Of a stretch of 64,000 nucleotides of DNA, positions 29,616 to 38,372 are shown one piece after another. The notes under the pieces are model-generated. The model saw only the letters and a list, made by a program, of their open reading frames with translations. It was not told the origin of the DNA and did no database searches. The stretch is from Pseudoflavonifractor capillosus. GTDB lineage: Bacteria > Bacillota > Clostridia > Oscillospirales > Oscillospiraceae. The stretch lies in contig NZ_JACJJE010000008.1 of the NCBI RefSeq assembly GCF_016899775.1, positions 21,304-85,303 of the forward strand, read 5' to 3'. Made by a program: the position numbers and the translations under genes. Numbering within the stretch: position 1 is the first letter of the stretch; each line of letters begins with the position of its first letter.

Positions 29616-30572
29616 TCACTCCTCCTGCTTCATCTGTTCCATCAGGCGGCGGATGCGCTCCATGTCCTCCCGGGCCCGCTGGTCCTCCCGGCTGGCGGCC
29701 GCCTGGCTCTGGGGGGTGACGGGGGCCGCCTGGACCGGCCGGGGGTCCCGGTCCCCCGCCTGGATGGCCGCCAGGGTGTGGAGCCCCTTCTCGTGCCACC
29801 GGCGGAGAATGCCGTTCATATAGCTCCAGTCCAGGGACTGCTTCTTCATAATGGTCCGCTCATAGGCCGCCCGCAGGGCCTCGTCGTCAAAGCCCATCTC
29901 ATCCCAGGCGGCGATGTACTTCTTCTCCCGCTCCACCAGGGGCCGGGGCGGGATGTCCAGCAGCCGGAGCACCTGAACGCCCCGGCCCCGCAGGCGGGCC
30001 AGCTTCTGGAGATACTGCTCCGCCGCGTCCACCGTGTCGATGCCCTTCCGGGCCCAGACGAATCCCTCCCGGCGGATCTGGGAGAGGAAGGGCTTTCTTC
30101 CCGGCCCGTACTTGCGCTCCATCTCCTCAATGCACCAGTTCACCAGCAGGCAGATGACCTCGGCGGGGAGGGCCAGATGGTCATATAAGGTATAGAGCAC
30201 CTTCAGGTCGTTGGCGGTGAGCTTCTTGCCCAGCCGCCGCTCCACCTCGTCGGCCAGGGCGGGGAAGGCGGAGCTCCGGTCCCCCAGGGCGGCGTTGATG
30301 TCCTCCAGGGCGTACTCCGGGAGCGGGGCCTCCGGGGGCTCCTCCGGCGCCGCCGGGGCGGCGGTGAGGGAGAGGGAGGCCAGCCCCTGGTCCTGGAGCT
30401 GTTTCAGGGCGGCGCGCTTCCGCTCCTCCGGCCATCGCAGCCCCTCCGGGCTCCCCCGGCGCAGCAGGTGCAGGTACAGCAGGGCCGCGTCCCCGCTGTC
30501 CAGTTTGATCAGGCGGTCGGCCGCCTGGTCGGTCATAGCGAGAATGCTCCCCGGGGTCAGCAGCTGTGCCAT
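29616..30572 (-). CDS. DnaD-type primosomal protein
   Basis: 318 residues. The N-terminal part (about 1-70) is winged-helix-like, followed by a Pro/Ala linker. Two DnaD/DnaB-type helical domains follow (about 85-170: KLTANDLKVLYTLYDHLALP; and 195-265: AAWDEMGFDDEALRAAYERT, LDWSYMNGILRRWHEKGLHT). The second carries the YxxxIL-type motif of the family. The C terminus is charged. Together with the adjacent DnaI-like loader it should act in helicase loading at the origin or at stalled forks. Confidence 0.88.
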   Translation of the reverse strand: MAQLLTPGSILAMTDQAADRLIKLDSGDAALLYLHLLRRGSPEGLRWPEERKRAALKQLQDQGLASLSLTAAPAAPEEPPEAPLPEYALEDINAALGDRSSAFPALADEVERRLGKKLTANDLKVLYTLYDHLALPAEVICLLVNWCIEEMERKYGPGRKPFLSQIRREGFVWARKGIDTVDAAEQYLQKLARLRGRGVQVLRLLDIPPRPLVEREKKYIAAWDEMGFDDEALRAAYERTIMKKQSLDWSYMNGILRRWHEKGLHTLAAIQAGDRDPRPVQAAPVTPQSQAAASREDQRAREDMERIRRLMEQMKQEE

Positions 30573-30789
30573 GGTTTTCTCCTCCTCTCCCCGTCTGCAT
30601 GCTCCCCCATTTTACCGCAAAATCCGCCGGGAGTAAACAGGAAACCGCACCGGATGCGGGGGGCAAAATTTTTCTCCGTTTTCCTTGCGCGCGCATGGAC
30701 TTTTTCCCGGTTCCGGTATACAATACCTCTTACCTTAAAACCGGCTCCGGTCCGCCGGAGGCGGAGAACCTGAGAAAAGGAGAGAGGAT

Positions 30790-32154
30790 ATGGTTCAAAA
30801 TCTGACGGAGGGACGGCCCCTGAAGCTGCTGTTTTTCTTTGCCCTGCCCATGGTGGCGGGCAATTTGTTCCAGCAGCTGTACAACATGGTGGACACCATG
30901 GTGGTGGGAAAGTTCGTGGGGGAGGACGCGGTGGCGGCCGTAGGCTCCTCCTTTCCCATTGTGTTTTTGTCGGTGGCGGTGGCCTCGGGGCTGTCCATGG
31001 GCAGCAACGTGGTGGTCTCCCAGCTCTTCGGGGCGGGGCGCATCCATGAGATGAAGTCCACCATCTCCACCGCCATTATCTCCCTGAGCGTGCTGGGTCT
31101 CATCATCATGGCCCTGGGCACCGTGCTGGCCGGCCCCCTGCTGCAGCTGCTGGGCACCGACCCGGACATCATGGACGACTCCCGGCTGTACTTACAGATC
31201 TACTTCGGCGGGGCGGTGTTCCTGTTTCTCTACAACACCCTTAACGGCATCTACAACGCCCAGGGGGACAGCCGCACCCCCCTGCTCTTTCTGATGATCT
31301 CCAGCCTGACCAACATCGTGCTGGACCTGGTCTTTGTGATCCAGTTCCACATGGGGGTGGCCGGCGTGGCCTGGGCCACCCTCATCGCCCAGGGGATGTG
31401 CGCGGTGTGCTCCCTGCTGGTGCTCATCCGGCGGCTGAAGCGCATGCCCTGCGAGCCGGGGCGGCAGGGGGAGAAGATCCCCCTGTTCCACCTGCTGGCG
31501 GTGAAGCGCATCGCCCGGATCGGCCTGCCCTCCATGCTCCAGCAGTCCCTGGTCTCCCTGTCCATGATGATGATGCAGGGGCTGGTGAACTCCTACGGCA
31601 AGGTGCTGGTGGCCGGGTACACCGCCGCCACCAAAATCGACACGCTGGCCATGCTGCCCAACATGAACTTCTCCAACGCCATGTCCAGCTACACCGCCCA
31701 GAACATCGGGGCCGGCAAGTACGAGCGGGTGAAGGAGGGGCTGAAGGCCTCCCTCTTTATGGTGGTGATGTTCTCCCTGACCATCACCGTGCTGATCTTC
31801 CTGTTCGGCAACCAGCTGCTGGGGCTGTTCCTGGACCCGGGGGACACCTCGGGAGCGCTGGGCTACGGCCTGGCCTACATGCACACGGTGTCGGTGTTCT
31901 ACATCCTCATGGGCCTGCTGTTCGTCCCCAACGGGATGCTCCGGGGGGCGGGAGACATGGGGGCCTTCACCTTCAGCTCCATGGCCAACCTGTTCTCCCG
32001 GGTGGCCATCGCCTACGCCCTGGCCTACCTCACCCCCCTGGGCGCCAACGCCATCTGGTGGTCCATCCCCGCCGGCTGGGCCATCGGCGCGGCGGTCTCC
32101 CTGTCCCGGGTGAAGAGCGGACGGTGGATGCGCAAAGCGGTGGCCGACCAGTGA
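30790..32154 (+). CDS. MATE family efflux transporter
   Basis: 454 residues with about 12 membrane helices in two similar halves: FFFALPMVAGNLFQQLYNMV, DTMVVGKFVGEDAVAAVGSS in the first, and IGLPSMLQQSLVSLSMMMMQ in the second. The ribosome site is AAAGGAGAG. MATE proteins export drugs or metabolites against Na+ or H+. No regulator is adjacent, and the substrate cannot be inferred. Confidence 0.92.
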   Translation: MVQNLTEGRPLKLLFFFALPMVAGNLFQQLYNMVDTMVVGKFVGEDAVAAVGSSFPIVFLSVAVASGLSMGSNVVVSQLFGAGRIHEMKSTISTAIISLSVLGLIIMALGTVLAGPLLQLLGTDPDIMDDSRLYLQIYFGGAVFLFLYNTLNGIYNAQGDSRTPLLFLMISSLTNIVLDLVFVIQFHMGVAGVAWATLIAQGMCAVCSLLVLIRRLKRMPCEPGRQGEKIPLFHLLAVKRIARIGLPSMLQQSLVSLSMMMMQGLVNSYGKVLVAGYTAATKIDTLAMLPNMNFSNAMSSYTAQNIGAGKYERVKEGLKASLFMVVMFSLTITVLIFLFGNQLLGLFLDPGDTSGALGYGLAYMHTVSVFYILMGLLFVPNGMLRGAGDMGAFTFSSMANLFSRVAIAYALAYLTPLGANAIWWSIPAGWAIGAAVSLSRVKSGRWMRKAVADQ

Positions 32155-32197
32155 GGACGCCCCTGTACAGCCGCTTCTGAGCCAATTAAAGCAGATC

Positions 32198-32230
32198 CAA
32201 AAACAGCCGCCTTCGGGCGGCTGTTTTTCT
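32198..32230 (+). terminator. Terminator after the MATE gene
   Basis: Stem ACAGCCGCC/GGCGGCTGT with a TTCG loop, flanked by A and T runs. Confidence 0.9.
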
Positions 32231-32438
32231 GCGGGCGGGGCCGGAATCATTTCAGAAAACTTTAAAAAATGCTCGCTTTTTGGGGAAACACCCCATCTTT
32301 TCCCCTCAGTTTTCAATTTCCTGCAGAAAAATTAAAAAAAGCCCCCAAGTTTCTTCATGCTTTTTTCATATTTCTCCCGTATACTGTGACTTGTCAAACG
32401 GGAAAACCCCACAGCTTCACACGGAGGAGTGATTGATC

Positions 32439-33839
32439 ATGGCAGACAATGAATTCAATTTTTATAATAGTGAGAACGACGGATACCGCGGCGGCTTCGG
32501 CGACTACGCCGACCCCTCTCCGGCTCCCGTCCCGGGCCCTGTCGGTCCCGGACCCGAGTCGCCCAGGAAGCGTCCCGGCCGGTTCACCAAGCGGGCCATC
32601 GCCCTGCTGCTGGCCTGTGTGGTGGTGGGCGGGGCCGCCGGCGCAGGCGGCGCGGCGGCCTATCAGCAGATCACCAAGCCGGACACCGTAGTCTATCAGG
32701 GCGAGCGGCCCACGGTGGACGTGGACACGGTAGCCAACAGCAACGGCGGCCAGCCCATGACCCCGGAGCAGCTGTACGCGGCCAACCTGGCCTCCTGCGT
32801 AGGCATTACAGTGAACACCACCGTGAACATCTTTGGACAGACCACCACCTCGGCGGCCAGCGGCTCCGGCTTTGTCCTCACCCAGGACGGCTATATCGTC
32901 ACCAATTACCACGTCATTGAAGAGGCGGTGAATAACGACTCGGTGGACATTGAGGTGTCCTTTGCCAATGGAGACAAGTACAGCGCCACTCTGGTGGGCG
33001 GCGAGCAGGACAACGACATCGCCGTTTTGAAGATCGACGCCACCGGCCTGCAGCCTGTCACCCTGGGCGACAGCGACCAGCTGGTGGTGGGCGAGAGCGT
33101 ATACACCATCGGCAACCCCCTGGGTGAGCTGACCTACTCCCTGTCTGACGGCCTGGTGTCCGCCCTGGACCGGCTGATCACCACCAGCGGCACCAACCCG
33201 GTCACCAACCAAAAGGAGACCATCACCCTGAACGTGCTGCAGACTAACTGTGCCATCAATCCCGGCAACTCCGGCGGCCCGCTGTTTGACAGCTATGGCA
33301 ATGTGGTGGGTGTGGTGAACGCCAAGTACACCGAGACCAGCTCCGGCGTCTCCGCCGAAGGTCTTGGCTTCGCCCTCCCCATCAACGATTTGAAGGACAT
33401 TATCGAGGAAATCATCGAATATGGCTATGTGACCGGAAAGCCCTATCTGGGGATCCAGGTGAATGTAGTGGATGAACAGATGCAGGCCTATGGCATCCCC
33501 GCTGGCGCAGTTGTAGAATATGTGGCTGACGGCTCCTGCGCCCAGAAGGGCGGTCTGCAGGTCAATGATATTATCACCGCCATTGACGACACGGCGGTGG
33601 ACTCACCCTCGGCCCTGACGGCGGCCCTGTCCAGCAATTATAAGGCTGGGGATACCATCACGTTGACCGTGGTACGCAACCTGGAGGAGATCAAGCTGAC
33701 CATCACTCTGGACGAGCAGAACGAGCAGACCGAGGCGGCCAACCAGATTCAGGAGCAGTCCAGCCAAAACCAGCAGAACAACTCCCAGAGCGGCGGCTCC
33801 TACTACAACAACTGGCCCTTCGGCGGGTTCTTCTGGTAA
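32439..33839 (+). CDS. HtrA-like membrane-anchored serine protease
   Basis: 466 residues. A cytoplasmic Asn/Pro-rich N terminus precedes one membrane helix (about 52-75). The trypsin-like domain (about 115-335) has the catalytic triad H158 (VTNYHVIEE), D193 (DNDIAVLKI) and S278 (NPGNSGGPLF). A PDZ domain (about 345-435: YLGIQVNVVDEQM, LQVNDIITAIDD) follows, with a Gln/Asn-rich tail. The ATG at 32439 follows GGAGGAG. HtrA proteins degrade or refold misfolded proteins outside the membrane; the tail is a lineage-specific addition. The gene stands alone. Confidence 0.93.
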   Translation: MADNEFNFYNSENDGYRGGFGDYADPSPAPVPGPVGPGPESPRKRPGRFTKRAIALLLACVVVGGAAGAGGAAAYQQITKPDTVVYQGERPTVDVDTVANSNGGQPMTPEQLYAANLASCVGITVNTTVNIFGQTTTSAASGSGFVLTQDGYIVTNYHVIEEAVNNDSVDIEVSFANGDKYSATLVGGEQDNDIAVLKIDATGLQPVTLGDSDQLVVGESVYTIGNPLGELTYSLSDGLVSALDRLITTSGTNPVTNQKETITLNVLQTNCAINPGNSGGPLFDSYGNVVGVVNAKYTETSSGVSAEGLGFALPINDLKDIIEEIIEYGYVTGKPYLGIQVNVVDEQMQAYGIPAGAVVEYVADGSCAQKGGLQVNDIITAIDDTAVDSPSALTAALSSNYKAGDTITLTVVRNLEEIKLTITLDEQNEQTEAANQIQEQSSQNQQNNSQSGGSYYNNWPFGGFFW

Positions 33840-33896
33840 GCCTCCCCTTTGATCCATTCCATCCCACTTTCGGTTTTCTCTCTCCCTCTTTTATCT

Positions 33897-33955
33897 GCCC
33901 GCCCCGGCGCCTTCCGGTCCCAATGGGACTGGGGAGCGCCGGGGCGGGCCGTTTC
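33897..33955. terminator. Terminator between the HtrA and HAD genes
   Basis: 14-bp arms (33897-33910 with 33936-33949) containing an inner GGTCCC/GGGACT stem, between convergent genes. A short T-rich tail is seen on the plus strand. Confidence 0.75.
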
Positions 33956-33969
33956 TTTGCCCGGGCCGC

Positions 33970-34740
33970 TCACAGCCCGGTCAGCACGTCCTCCACCCGG
34001 CGGCAGCGGAGGGGGAACCGGGCCCGCAGCTCCTCCGCCGCGCTCTCCATCAGATAGGGGCGGCCCGCCAGCTCCAGCATGGGCAGGTCGTTGTAATTGT
34101 CCCCGAAGGCCATCACCCGTTCCAGGGGGACCCCCAGGACGGCGCACAGCCGCCTCAGCCCCACCCCCTTGTCCGCCAGGGTGAAGTCCAGCCACTTCTC
34201 CCCCGCCACGGCGGCGCGGAAATGCCCGCTCCAGCGGGGGGCCAGCTCGGGCTCCACCCCTCTGGCCCCGTCCCGGCAGTAGGCGGACACCTTTACAAAG
34301 GGCTCGGGCATGTCCTCCGGCCGGGGGAGGAGGGCCACATTGTTGCCCACAAAGTCCCGGATGAGGGAGACGATATCCCCCTCCTTGGGGCACAGGTAGC
34401 TGGTGTTGGCCCCGGAGATGAGCACCTCGCACCGGGGATGGGCCAGAATCTCCCGGCACAGCTCCAGGGACAGGTCCCAGTCCATCTCTGTGCGGCTGAG
34501 GATGGGCCCCGGCGCCCCCGGGCCATAGACCACCGCCCCGTTTTCGCACAGGTAGTAGAGCTGGTCCGCCACCGGGGCAAACAGCTTCCGCAGGCTGGTG
34601 TACTGCCGCCCGCTGGCGGGGCAGAAACGGATGCCCCGCTCCCTCAGGCGGGCGATCTGTTCAAAAATAGCCGGCGGGATGGCATTCGCCCCATCCTGCA
34701 GCAGGGTTCCGTCGATGTCGCTGACCACCAGCTGGATCAT
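33970..34740 (-). CDS. Cof-type HAD hydrolase
   Basis: 256 residues. Motif I VVSDIDGTLLQDG gives the nucleophile Asp; motif II is CPASGRQY; the large C2-type cap lies in the middle; motif IV is VMAFGDNYNDLPMLELAG. These are Cof/YbiV-like sugar- or nucleotide-phosphate phosphatases. It is transcribed toward the HtrA gene and stands alone. The substrate is unknown. Confidence 0.9.
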   Translation of the reverse strand: MIQLVVSDIDGTLLQDGANAIPPAIFEQIARLRERGIRFCPASGRQYTSLRKLFAPVADQLYYLCENGAVVYGPGAPGPILSRTEMDWDLSLELCREILAHPRCEVLISGANTSYLCPKEGDIVSLIRDFVGNNVALLPRPEDMPEPFVKVSAYCRDGARGVEPELAPRWSGHFRAAVAGEKWLDFTLADKGVGLRRLCAVLGVPLERVMAFGDNYNDLPMLELAGRPYLMESAAEELRARFPLRCRRVEDVLTGL

Positions 34741-34841
34741 GGATCATTCCTCCCTTTCTCCGGTCCGGCCGCGGGTCCCGGCTCTCCCAGGCGCCCGCTC
34801 CGGTAAAATCCACGCTCCCGGACGTGTCCGGGTACGTATTT

Positions 34842-34874
34842 TTGTTTGAACCATGGAAAATTGTTTGAACTATG
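34842..34874 (+). promoter_or_regulatory. Direct repeat TTGTTTGAAC-yATG, candidate activator site
   Basis: Two 14-base copies differing at one base (34842-34855 and 34861-34874), 19 bp apart, ending about 20 bp before the -35 box. This arrangement suits an activator, possibly a phosphate-response regulator. The sequence does not match the B. subtilis PhoP box closely. Confidence 0.4.
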
Positions 34875-34894
34875 TTAAATATAAGTAAAATTCA

Positions 34895-34924
34895 TTGACG
34901 ATGCCCTGGGCGCCCCCCTATAAT
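34895..34924 (+). promoter_or_regulatory. Vegetative promoter of the Na/Pi gene
   Basis: TTGACG (34895-34900), 18 bp, TATAAT (34919-34924). Confidence 0.75.
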
Positions 34925-35165
34925 AAAGAATGTGTTAAGAAAGAAATGCGGTGTGCAGAGAGGGAACAATGCCATGGGAGCATCGGGACCCGGGCCGGAG
35001 GGAACCGGCCTGCTACAACTTCATCGGACAATACTGGCATAACCTGCGGAGCCGGCGGAGCGCCGGGCCCGTGGGCTGTGCCTTTTTATATTTTTACCGC
35101 AAACCCGAAACAATAGCAATAGATAGTTCCCTGGAACGAGAGAGAAAGAGGAGGATTCCAACCTT

Positions 35166-36851
35166 ATGCAGATGACAGACTTTTTAAGCCTGTTGGGGGG
35201 CCTGGCCCTGTTTCTGTACGGCATGCAGATGATGAGCTCCGGCCTGGAGGCCGCGGCCGGCAGCCGGATGAAGCAGATTTTGGAGCGGCTCACCGCCAAC
35301 CGGTTTTTAGGGGTACTGGTGGGGGCGGCCATCACCGCCGTCATCCAGTCCTCGTCCGCCACCACCGTCATGGTGGTGGGCTTCGTCAACGCGGGCATGA
35401 TGACCCTGAACCAGGCGGTTTGGATCATCATGGGCGCCAACATCGGCACCACCGTCACCGGCCTGCTCATCGCCCTGGACGTGGGCGAGCTGGCCCCGCT
35501 CATCGCCTTTGTGGGCGTGGTGCTGGCCGTCTTTGTGAAAAAGCCCCAGCTGCAGCACGTGGGCCAGATCTTCGCCGGTCTGGGTGTGCTGTTCATCGGC
35601 ATGGATATGATGAGCGCCGCCATGTCCCCCCTGCGGGAGTCGGAGGCCTTTGTGGGCATCATGTCCAACTTCTCCAACCCGGTGCTGGGCATCCTGGCAG
35701 GCATGATCTTCACCGCCATCATCCAGTCCTCGTCCGCCTCGGTGGGCATCCTGCAGGCCCTGGCCAACAGCGGCGTCATCGCCTACGCCAACTCGGTGTT
35801 CGTCCTGTTCGGACAGAACATCGGCACCTGCATCACCGCGGTGCTGGCCTCCATCGGCACCACCCGCAACGCCAAGCGCACCACCATCATCCATCTGATG
35901 TTCAACATCATCGGCACCGTCATTTTCACCGCGCTCTTTATTCTCTTCCCCATCGCCAGCGTGATTGACGGCTCCCTGGTGCTGCCCGGCGCCCTCGGCA
36001 GCTTCCTGAGCGGCGTGCTGCCCGCCACCCCCGCCGGCCAGATCGCCATTACCCACACCAGCTTCAACATCATCACCACTCTGCTCCTCCTGCCCCTGGG
36101 CAACTACCTGGCCAAGGCCGCCGTGAAGATTCTGCCCGACCGCCCCGAGGACAAGGACGAGCGCATGCACCTGGAGTACCTCACCCCCATCCAGACGGGC
36201 AGCAAGGAGAGCGGCCTGGGCGTGTCCGCCATCCAGGTGGACCAGCTCCAGCATGAGCTCCACCGGATGATGCTCATGGCCCAGGAGAACGTGGAGGCCA
36301 GCTTCCGCTCGGTGCTGGACCGGAACGAGGACGAGCTCTCCCAGGTGGAGGAGACCGAGGAGTATATTGACTTTTTGAACCGGGAGATCTCTCTCCACAT
36401 CTCCCACGTGATCGCCTATGAGACCAACCAGCAGGCCTCCGCCGTGGTGAGCAGCTTCCTCACCATCTCCGGCAACATCGAGCGCATCGGCGACCACGCG
36501 GACAACCTGGCCGGTTACACCCGCATGCTCAACCGGCGGGACATCGCCTTCTCCCAGACCGCCCAGCAGGAAATCGTCTCCATGCAGGACATCTGCCTGA
36601 ACGGCATCCAGCAGCTCCTGTCCGACCAGGCCGGGAGCGTGGAGTGGCTCACCCAGGTGTCGGCCCTGGAGCAGCGCATCGACGACATGACCCGGGACTA
36701 CCGCCGCAGCCACCTGGCCCGGATGCAGAGCGGGGAATGCTCCGCCGAGGGCGGCATCCTCTACTCCGAGCTTCTCACCGACTTTGAGCGCATCGGCGAC
36801 CACATTCTGAACATCGCCCAGGAGCTCTCCAAGGTCCACCAGCACATCTAA
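35166..36851 (+). CDS. Na+/phosphate cotransporter with PhoU-like C terminus
   Basis: 561 residues. Two inverted Na/Pi repeats carry the signature QSSSATT (near residue 62) and QSSSASVG (near 183) within about nine membrane helices. A cytoplasmic PhoU-like helical domain (about 345-555: SFLTISGNIERIGDHADNLA and LLTDFERIGDHILNIAQELS) follows. This NptA/YjbB-type layout imports or exports phosphate with sodium; the PhoU-like part is probably regulatory. Phosphate released by PhnX elsewhere in the window would be part of the same nutrient economy, but there is no direct linkage. Confidence 0.93.
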   Translation: MQMTDFLSLLGGLALFLYGMQMMSSGLEAAAGSRMKQILERLTANRFLGVLVGAAITAVIQSSSATTVMVVGFVNAGMMTLNQAVWIIMGANIGTTVTGLLIALDVGELAPLIAFVGVVLAVFVKKPQLQHVGQIFAGLGVLFIGMDMMSAAMSPLRESEAFVGIMSNFSNPVLGILAGMIFTAIIQSSSASVGILQALANSGVIAYANSVFVLFGQNIGTCITAVLASIGTTRNAKRTTIIHLMFNIIGTVIFTALFILFPIASVIDGSLVLPGALGSFLSGVLPATPAGQIAITHTSFNIITTLLLLPLGNYLAKAAVKILPDRPEDKDERMHLEYLTPIQTGSKESGLGVSAIQVDQLQHELHRMMLMAQENVEASFRSVLDRNEDELSQVEETEEYIDFLNREISLHISHVIAYETNQQASAVVSSFLTISGNIERIGDHADNLAGYTRMLNRRDIAFSQTAQQEIVSMQDICLNGIQQLLSDQAGSVEWLTQVSALEQRIDDMTRDYRRSHLARMQSGECSAEGGILYSELLTDFERIGDHILNIAQELSKVHQHI

Positions 36852-36861
36852 AATACACCAG

Positions 36862-36898
36862 GCCCCTCTCTGCCGCCGGGCAGAGAGGGGCTTTTTTG
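36862..36898 (+). terminator. Terminator after the Na/Pi gene
   Basis: 13-bp perfect stem (36862-36874 with 36879-36891), GCCG loop and six T. Confidence 0.9.
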
Positions 36899-36903
36899 TC
36901 AAT

Positions 36904-37110
36904 TCAGAAGTAAAACAGGTCCTCAAATTTCTTGTCCAGGGCGATGCATAGGATCAGGGCCAGCTTGGCGGTGGGGTTGAACTGCCCCGTCTCAATAGAG
37001 CTGATGGTCTGCCTGGACACTCCCACCAGCTGAGCCAGGTCCCCTTGGGACAGGCCCTTCTCCGCCCGGGCCACCTTCAAACGGTTTTTTAAAACCAGCT
37101 GTTCATCCAA
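36904..37110 (-). CDS. Small XRE-family regulator
   Basis: 68 residues, almost entirely one helix-turn-helix: NRLKVARAEKGLSQGDLAQL and VSRQTISSIETGQFNPTAKL. No ATG fits. A TTG at 37110 with GAGGGGG upstream is the likely start, 14 bases after the stop of the preceding DUF6442 gene. YgzD/Cro-like small regulators of this kind often control the membrane-protein genes beside them, here three DUF6442 paralogues in the same direction. Confidence 0.85.
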   Translation of the reverse strand: MDEQLVLKNRLKVARAEKGLSQGDLAQLVGVSRQTISSIETGQFNPTAKLALILCIALDKKFEDLFYF

Positions 37111-37124
37111 ACCCTCGCCCCCTC

Positions 37125-37433
37125 TCACCAGGTCCGCAGCACATAGCAGAGCAGGAAGCACAGGGAGGCGATGGCTCCGCACACGACCACCCAGAGGTAC
37201 TTGCCCTCCCGCCGCGCCTGGTACTTACCCAAGCCCTCGGCGGCCAGGTACCCCCAGAACAGGGCCAGGGGCAGGTAGCTGTCCAGGCCCTTGACTAAGT
37301 TATACAGGATCACCGCCGAATTCAGCAGGCAGAAGGCGATCATCCCATACCGCCGCCCCGCGTTTTCCGCGTAGGTGACCCCCTCGTCCGTCTTCTCCCG
37401 ACGGCTTTTTTCCAGAATATCCTGTTTTTCCAT
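37125..37433 (-). CDS. DUF6442-type small membrane protein, paralogue 3
   Basis: 102 residues. N terminus MEKQDILEKSRREKTDEG, then about three membrane helices (IAFCLLNSAVILYNLVKG; LPLALFWGYLAAEGLGKY; LWVVVCGAIASLCFLLCYVL). It is the most diverged of three tandem paralogues. The function is unknown. Confidence 0.82.
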   Translation of the reverse strand: MEKQDILEKSRREKTDEGVTYAENAGRRYGMIAFCLLNSAVILYNLVKGLDSYLPLALFWGYLAAEGLGKYQARREGKYLWVVVCGAIASLCFLLCYVLRTW

Positions 37434-37446
37434 GCCATTTTCCTCC

Positions 37447-37776
37447 TTACCCCTGCAGCGCGGGCAGGGTGTCCATCACATAGCTTGCCAGGGAGAACAG
37501 GGAGCCCAGCGCCCCCAGGCACCCGACGACCAGCAGGTGCTTCTCCCGCCTGGCCCGGTACCGGCCCAGAGCCTCACAGGCCACATACCCCAAAAAGAAT
37601 GCCAGCGGCAGGCTGTTGTCCAGCCCCAGTGCCAGGTGATAGACCTGTACCGCCGCACACAGGGCCAAAAATCCAACCACACCCCACTGGCGGCCCTTCT
37701 CCTGAGCGCGCAGAATTCCTTCGTCACAGAGCTGATTTTCCTTCCGGCTCTTCTCCAGAATCTCCTGTTTTTCCAT
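37447..37776 (-). CDS. DUF6442-type small membrane protein, paralogue 2
   Basis: 109 residues. It starts MEKQEILEKSRKENQLCDEG and shares GRQWGVVGFLALCAAVQVYH and GYVACEALGRYRARREKH with its neighbours. The start at 37776 follows AAGGAGGG; a longer frame overlaps the upstream gene. It is the middle member of the tandem triplication. Confidence 0.82.
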   Translation of the reverse strand: MEKQEILEKSRKENQLCDEGILRAQEKGRQWGVVGFLALCAAVQVYHLALGLDNSLPLAFFLGYVACEALGRYRARREKHLLVVGCLGALGSLFSLASYVMDTLPALQG

Positions 37777-37789
37777 TCTGCTTCCCTCC

Positions 37790-38107
37790 TTACGGCAGCG
37801 TGTGTTTGATATAAACCGCCAAATTAAGCACACAGGCCAGGGCCGCCACAATTCCCAGACCCAGATAGCTCTTTTTCCTCCGGAATCCATACTCGCCCAG
37901 GGCCTCACAGGAGATATAGCCCATGAAGAAGGCCTGGGGCAGATTGGTGTCCAGTCCCAGTACCAACTGGTAGATCTGCACCGCTATAAGCAGGCTTAAA
38001 AATCCAACCACGCCCCACTTCCGCCCCTTCTCCTGGGCGTGCAGGATGCCCTCGTCACGGAGCTGATTTTCCTTCCGGCTCTTCTCCAAGATTTCATTCT
38101 TATCCAT
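37790..38107 (-). CDS. DUF6442-type small membrane protein, paralogue 1
   Basis: 105 residues. It starts MDKNEILEKSRKENQLRDEG and is very close to paralogue 2 over the first 40 residues. Three membrane helices are predicted. It is the first gene of the four-gene operon, after AAAGGAG and a good promoter at 38188-38216. Confidence 0.82.
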   Translation of the reverse strand: MDKNEILEKSRKENQLRDEGILHAQEKGRKWGVVGFLSLLIAVQIYQLVLGLDTNLPQAFFMGYISCEALGEYGFRRKKSYLGLGIVAALACVLNLAVYIKHTLP

Positions 38108-38187
38108 ATAAGCTCCTTTCCAGCTCGGGCCCCCTCCCGGCCCCGGCGCCTTGGGGCGGAGGCGGGATCATCCTCTGCTGTGAGCTT

Positions 38188-38216
38188 ATCCTATCACGCC
38201 GCTCCCGTTTCGTCAA
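38188..38216 (-). promoter_or_regulatory. Vegetative promoter of the DUF6442/XRE operon
   Basis: On the minus strand TTGACG (38211-38216), 17 bp, TAGGAT (38188-38193). Confidence 0.65.
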
Positions 38217-38220
38217 GTAC

Positions 38221-38249
38221 ACTTGGCAAAAAAATAATGAAACTTGGCA
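38221..38249. promoter_or_regulatory. Direct repeat ACTTGGCA, candidate operator
   Basis: Two perfect copies (38221-38228 and 38242-38249), 21 bp apart or two helical turns. They abut the -35 box of the DUF6442 operon and lie upstream of trxB. They may bind the XRE protein. Confidence 0.4.
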
Positions 38250-38372
38250 TCCTGTCAAGAAAACTGGTTTTTTCGCTCCGTCCCGTCCTTCCAGGCTTGC
38301 GCCTTTGGGGCGGATGGATTACAATAGGAAAAAAGGCGCCCGGGTGGGCGCCGGAAGCGAGGTGCTGCAAGC

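Larger units (their letters stand above)
34741..35165. other. Intergenic region upstream of the Na/Pi gene
   Basis: Holds a direct repeat (34842-34874) and a strong promoter (34895-34924), then about 240 bases of leader. A short frame within the leader (start about 34969) is not convincing. Confidence 0.5.

Noticed and set aside
34966..35175. Short frame before the Na/Pi gene (MPWEHRDPGRREP...)
   Set aside because: It has a weak ribosome site, no family, and overlaps the start of the transporter. It could be a leader peptide, but nothing supports it.
35307..36926. Long minus-strand frame opposite the Na/Pi gene
   Set aside because: His/Gly/Val-rich shadow frame without start signals; the plus strand has the clear transporter motifs.
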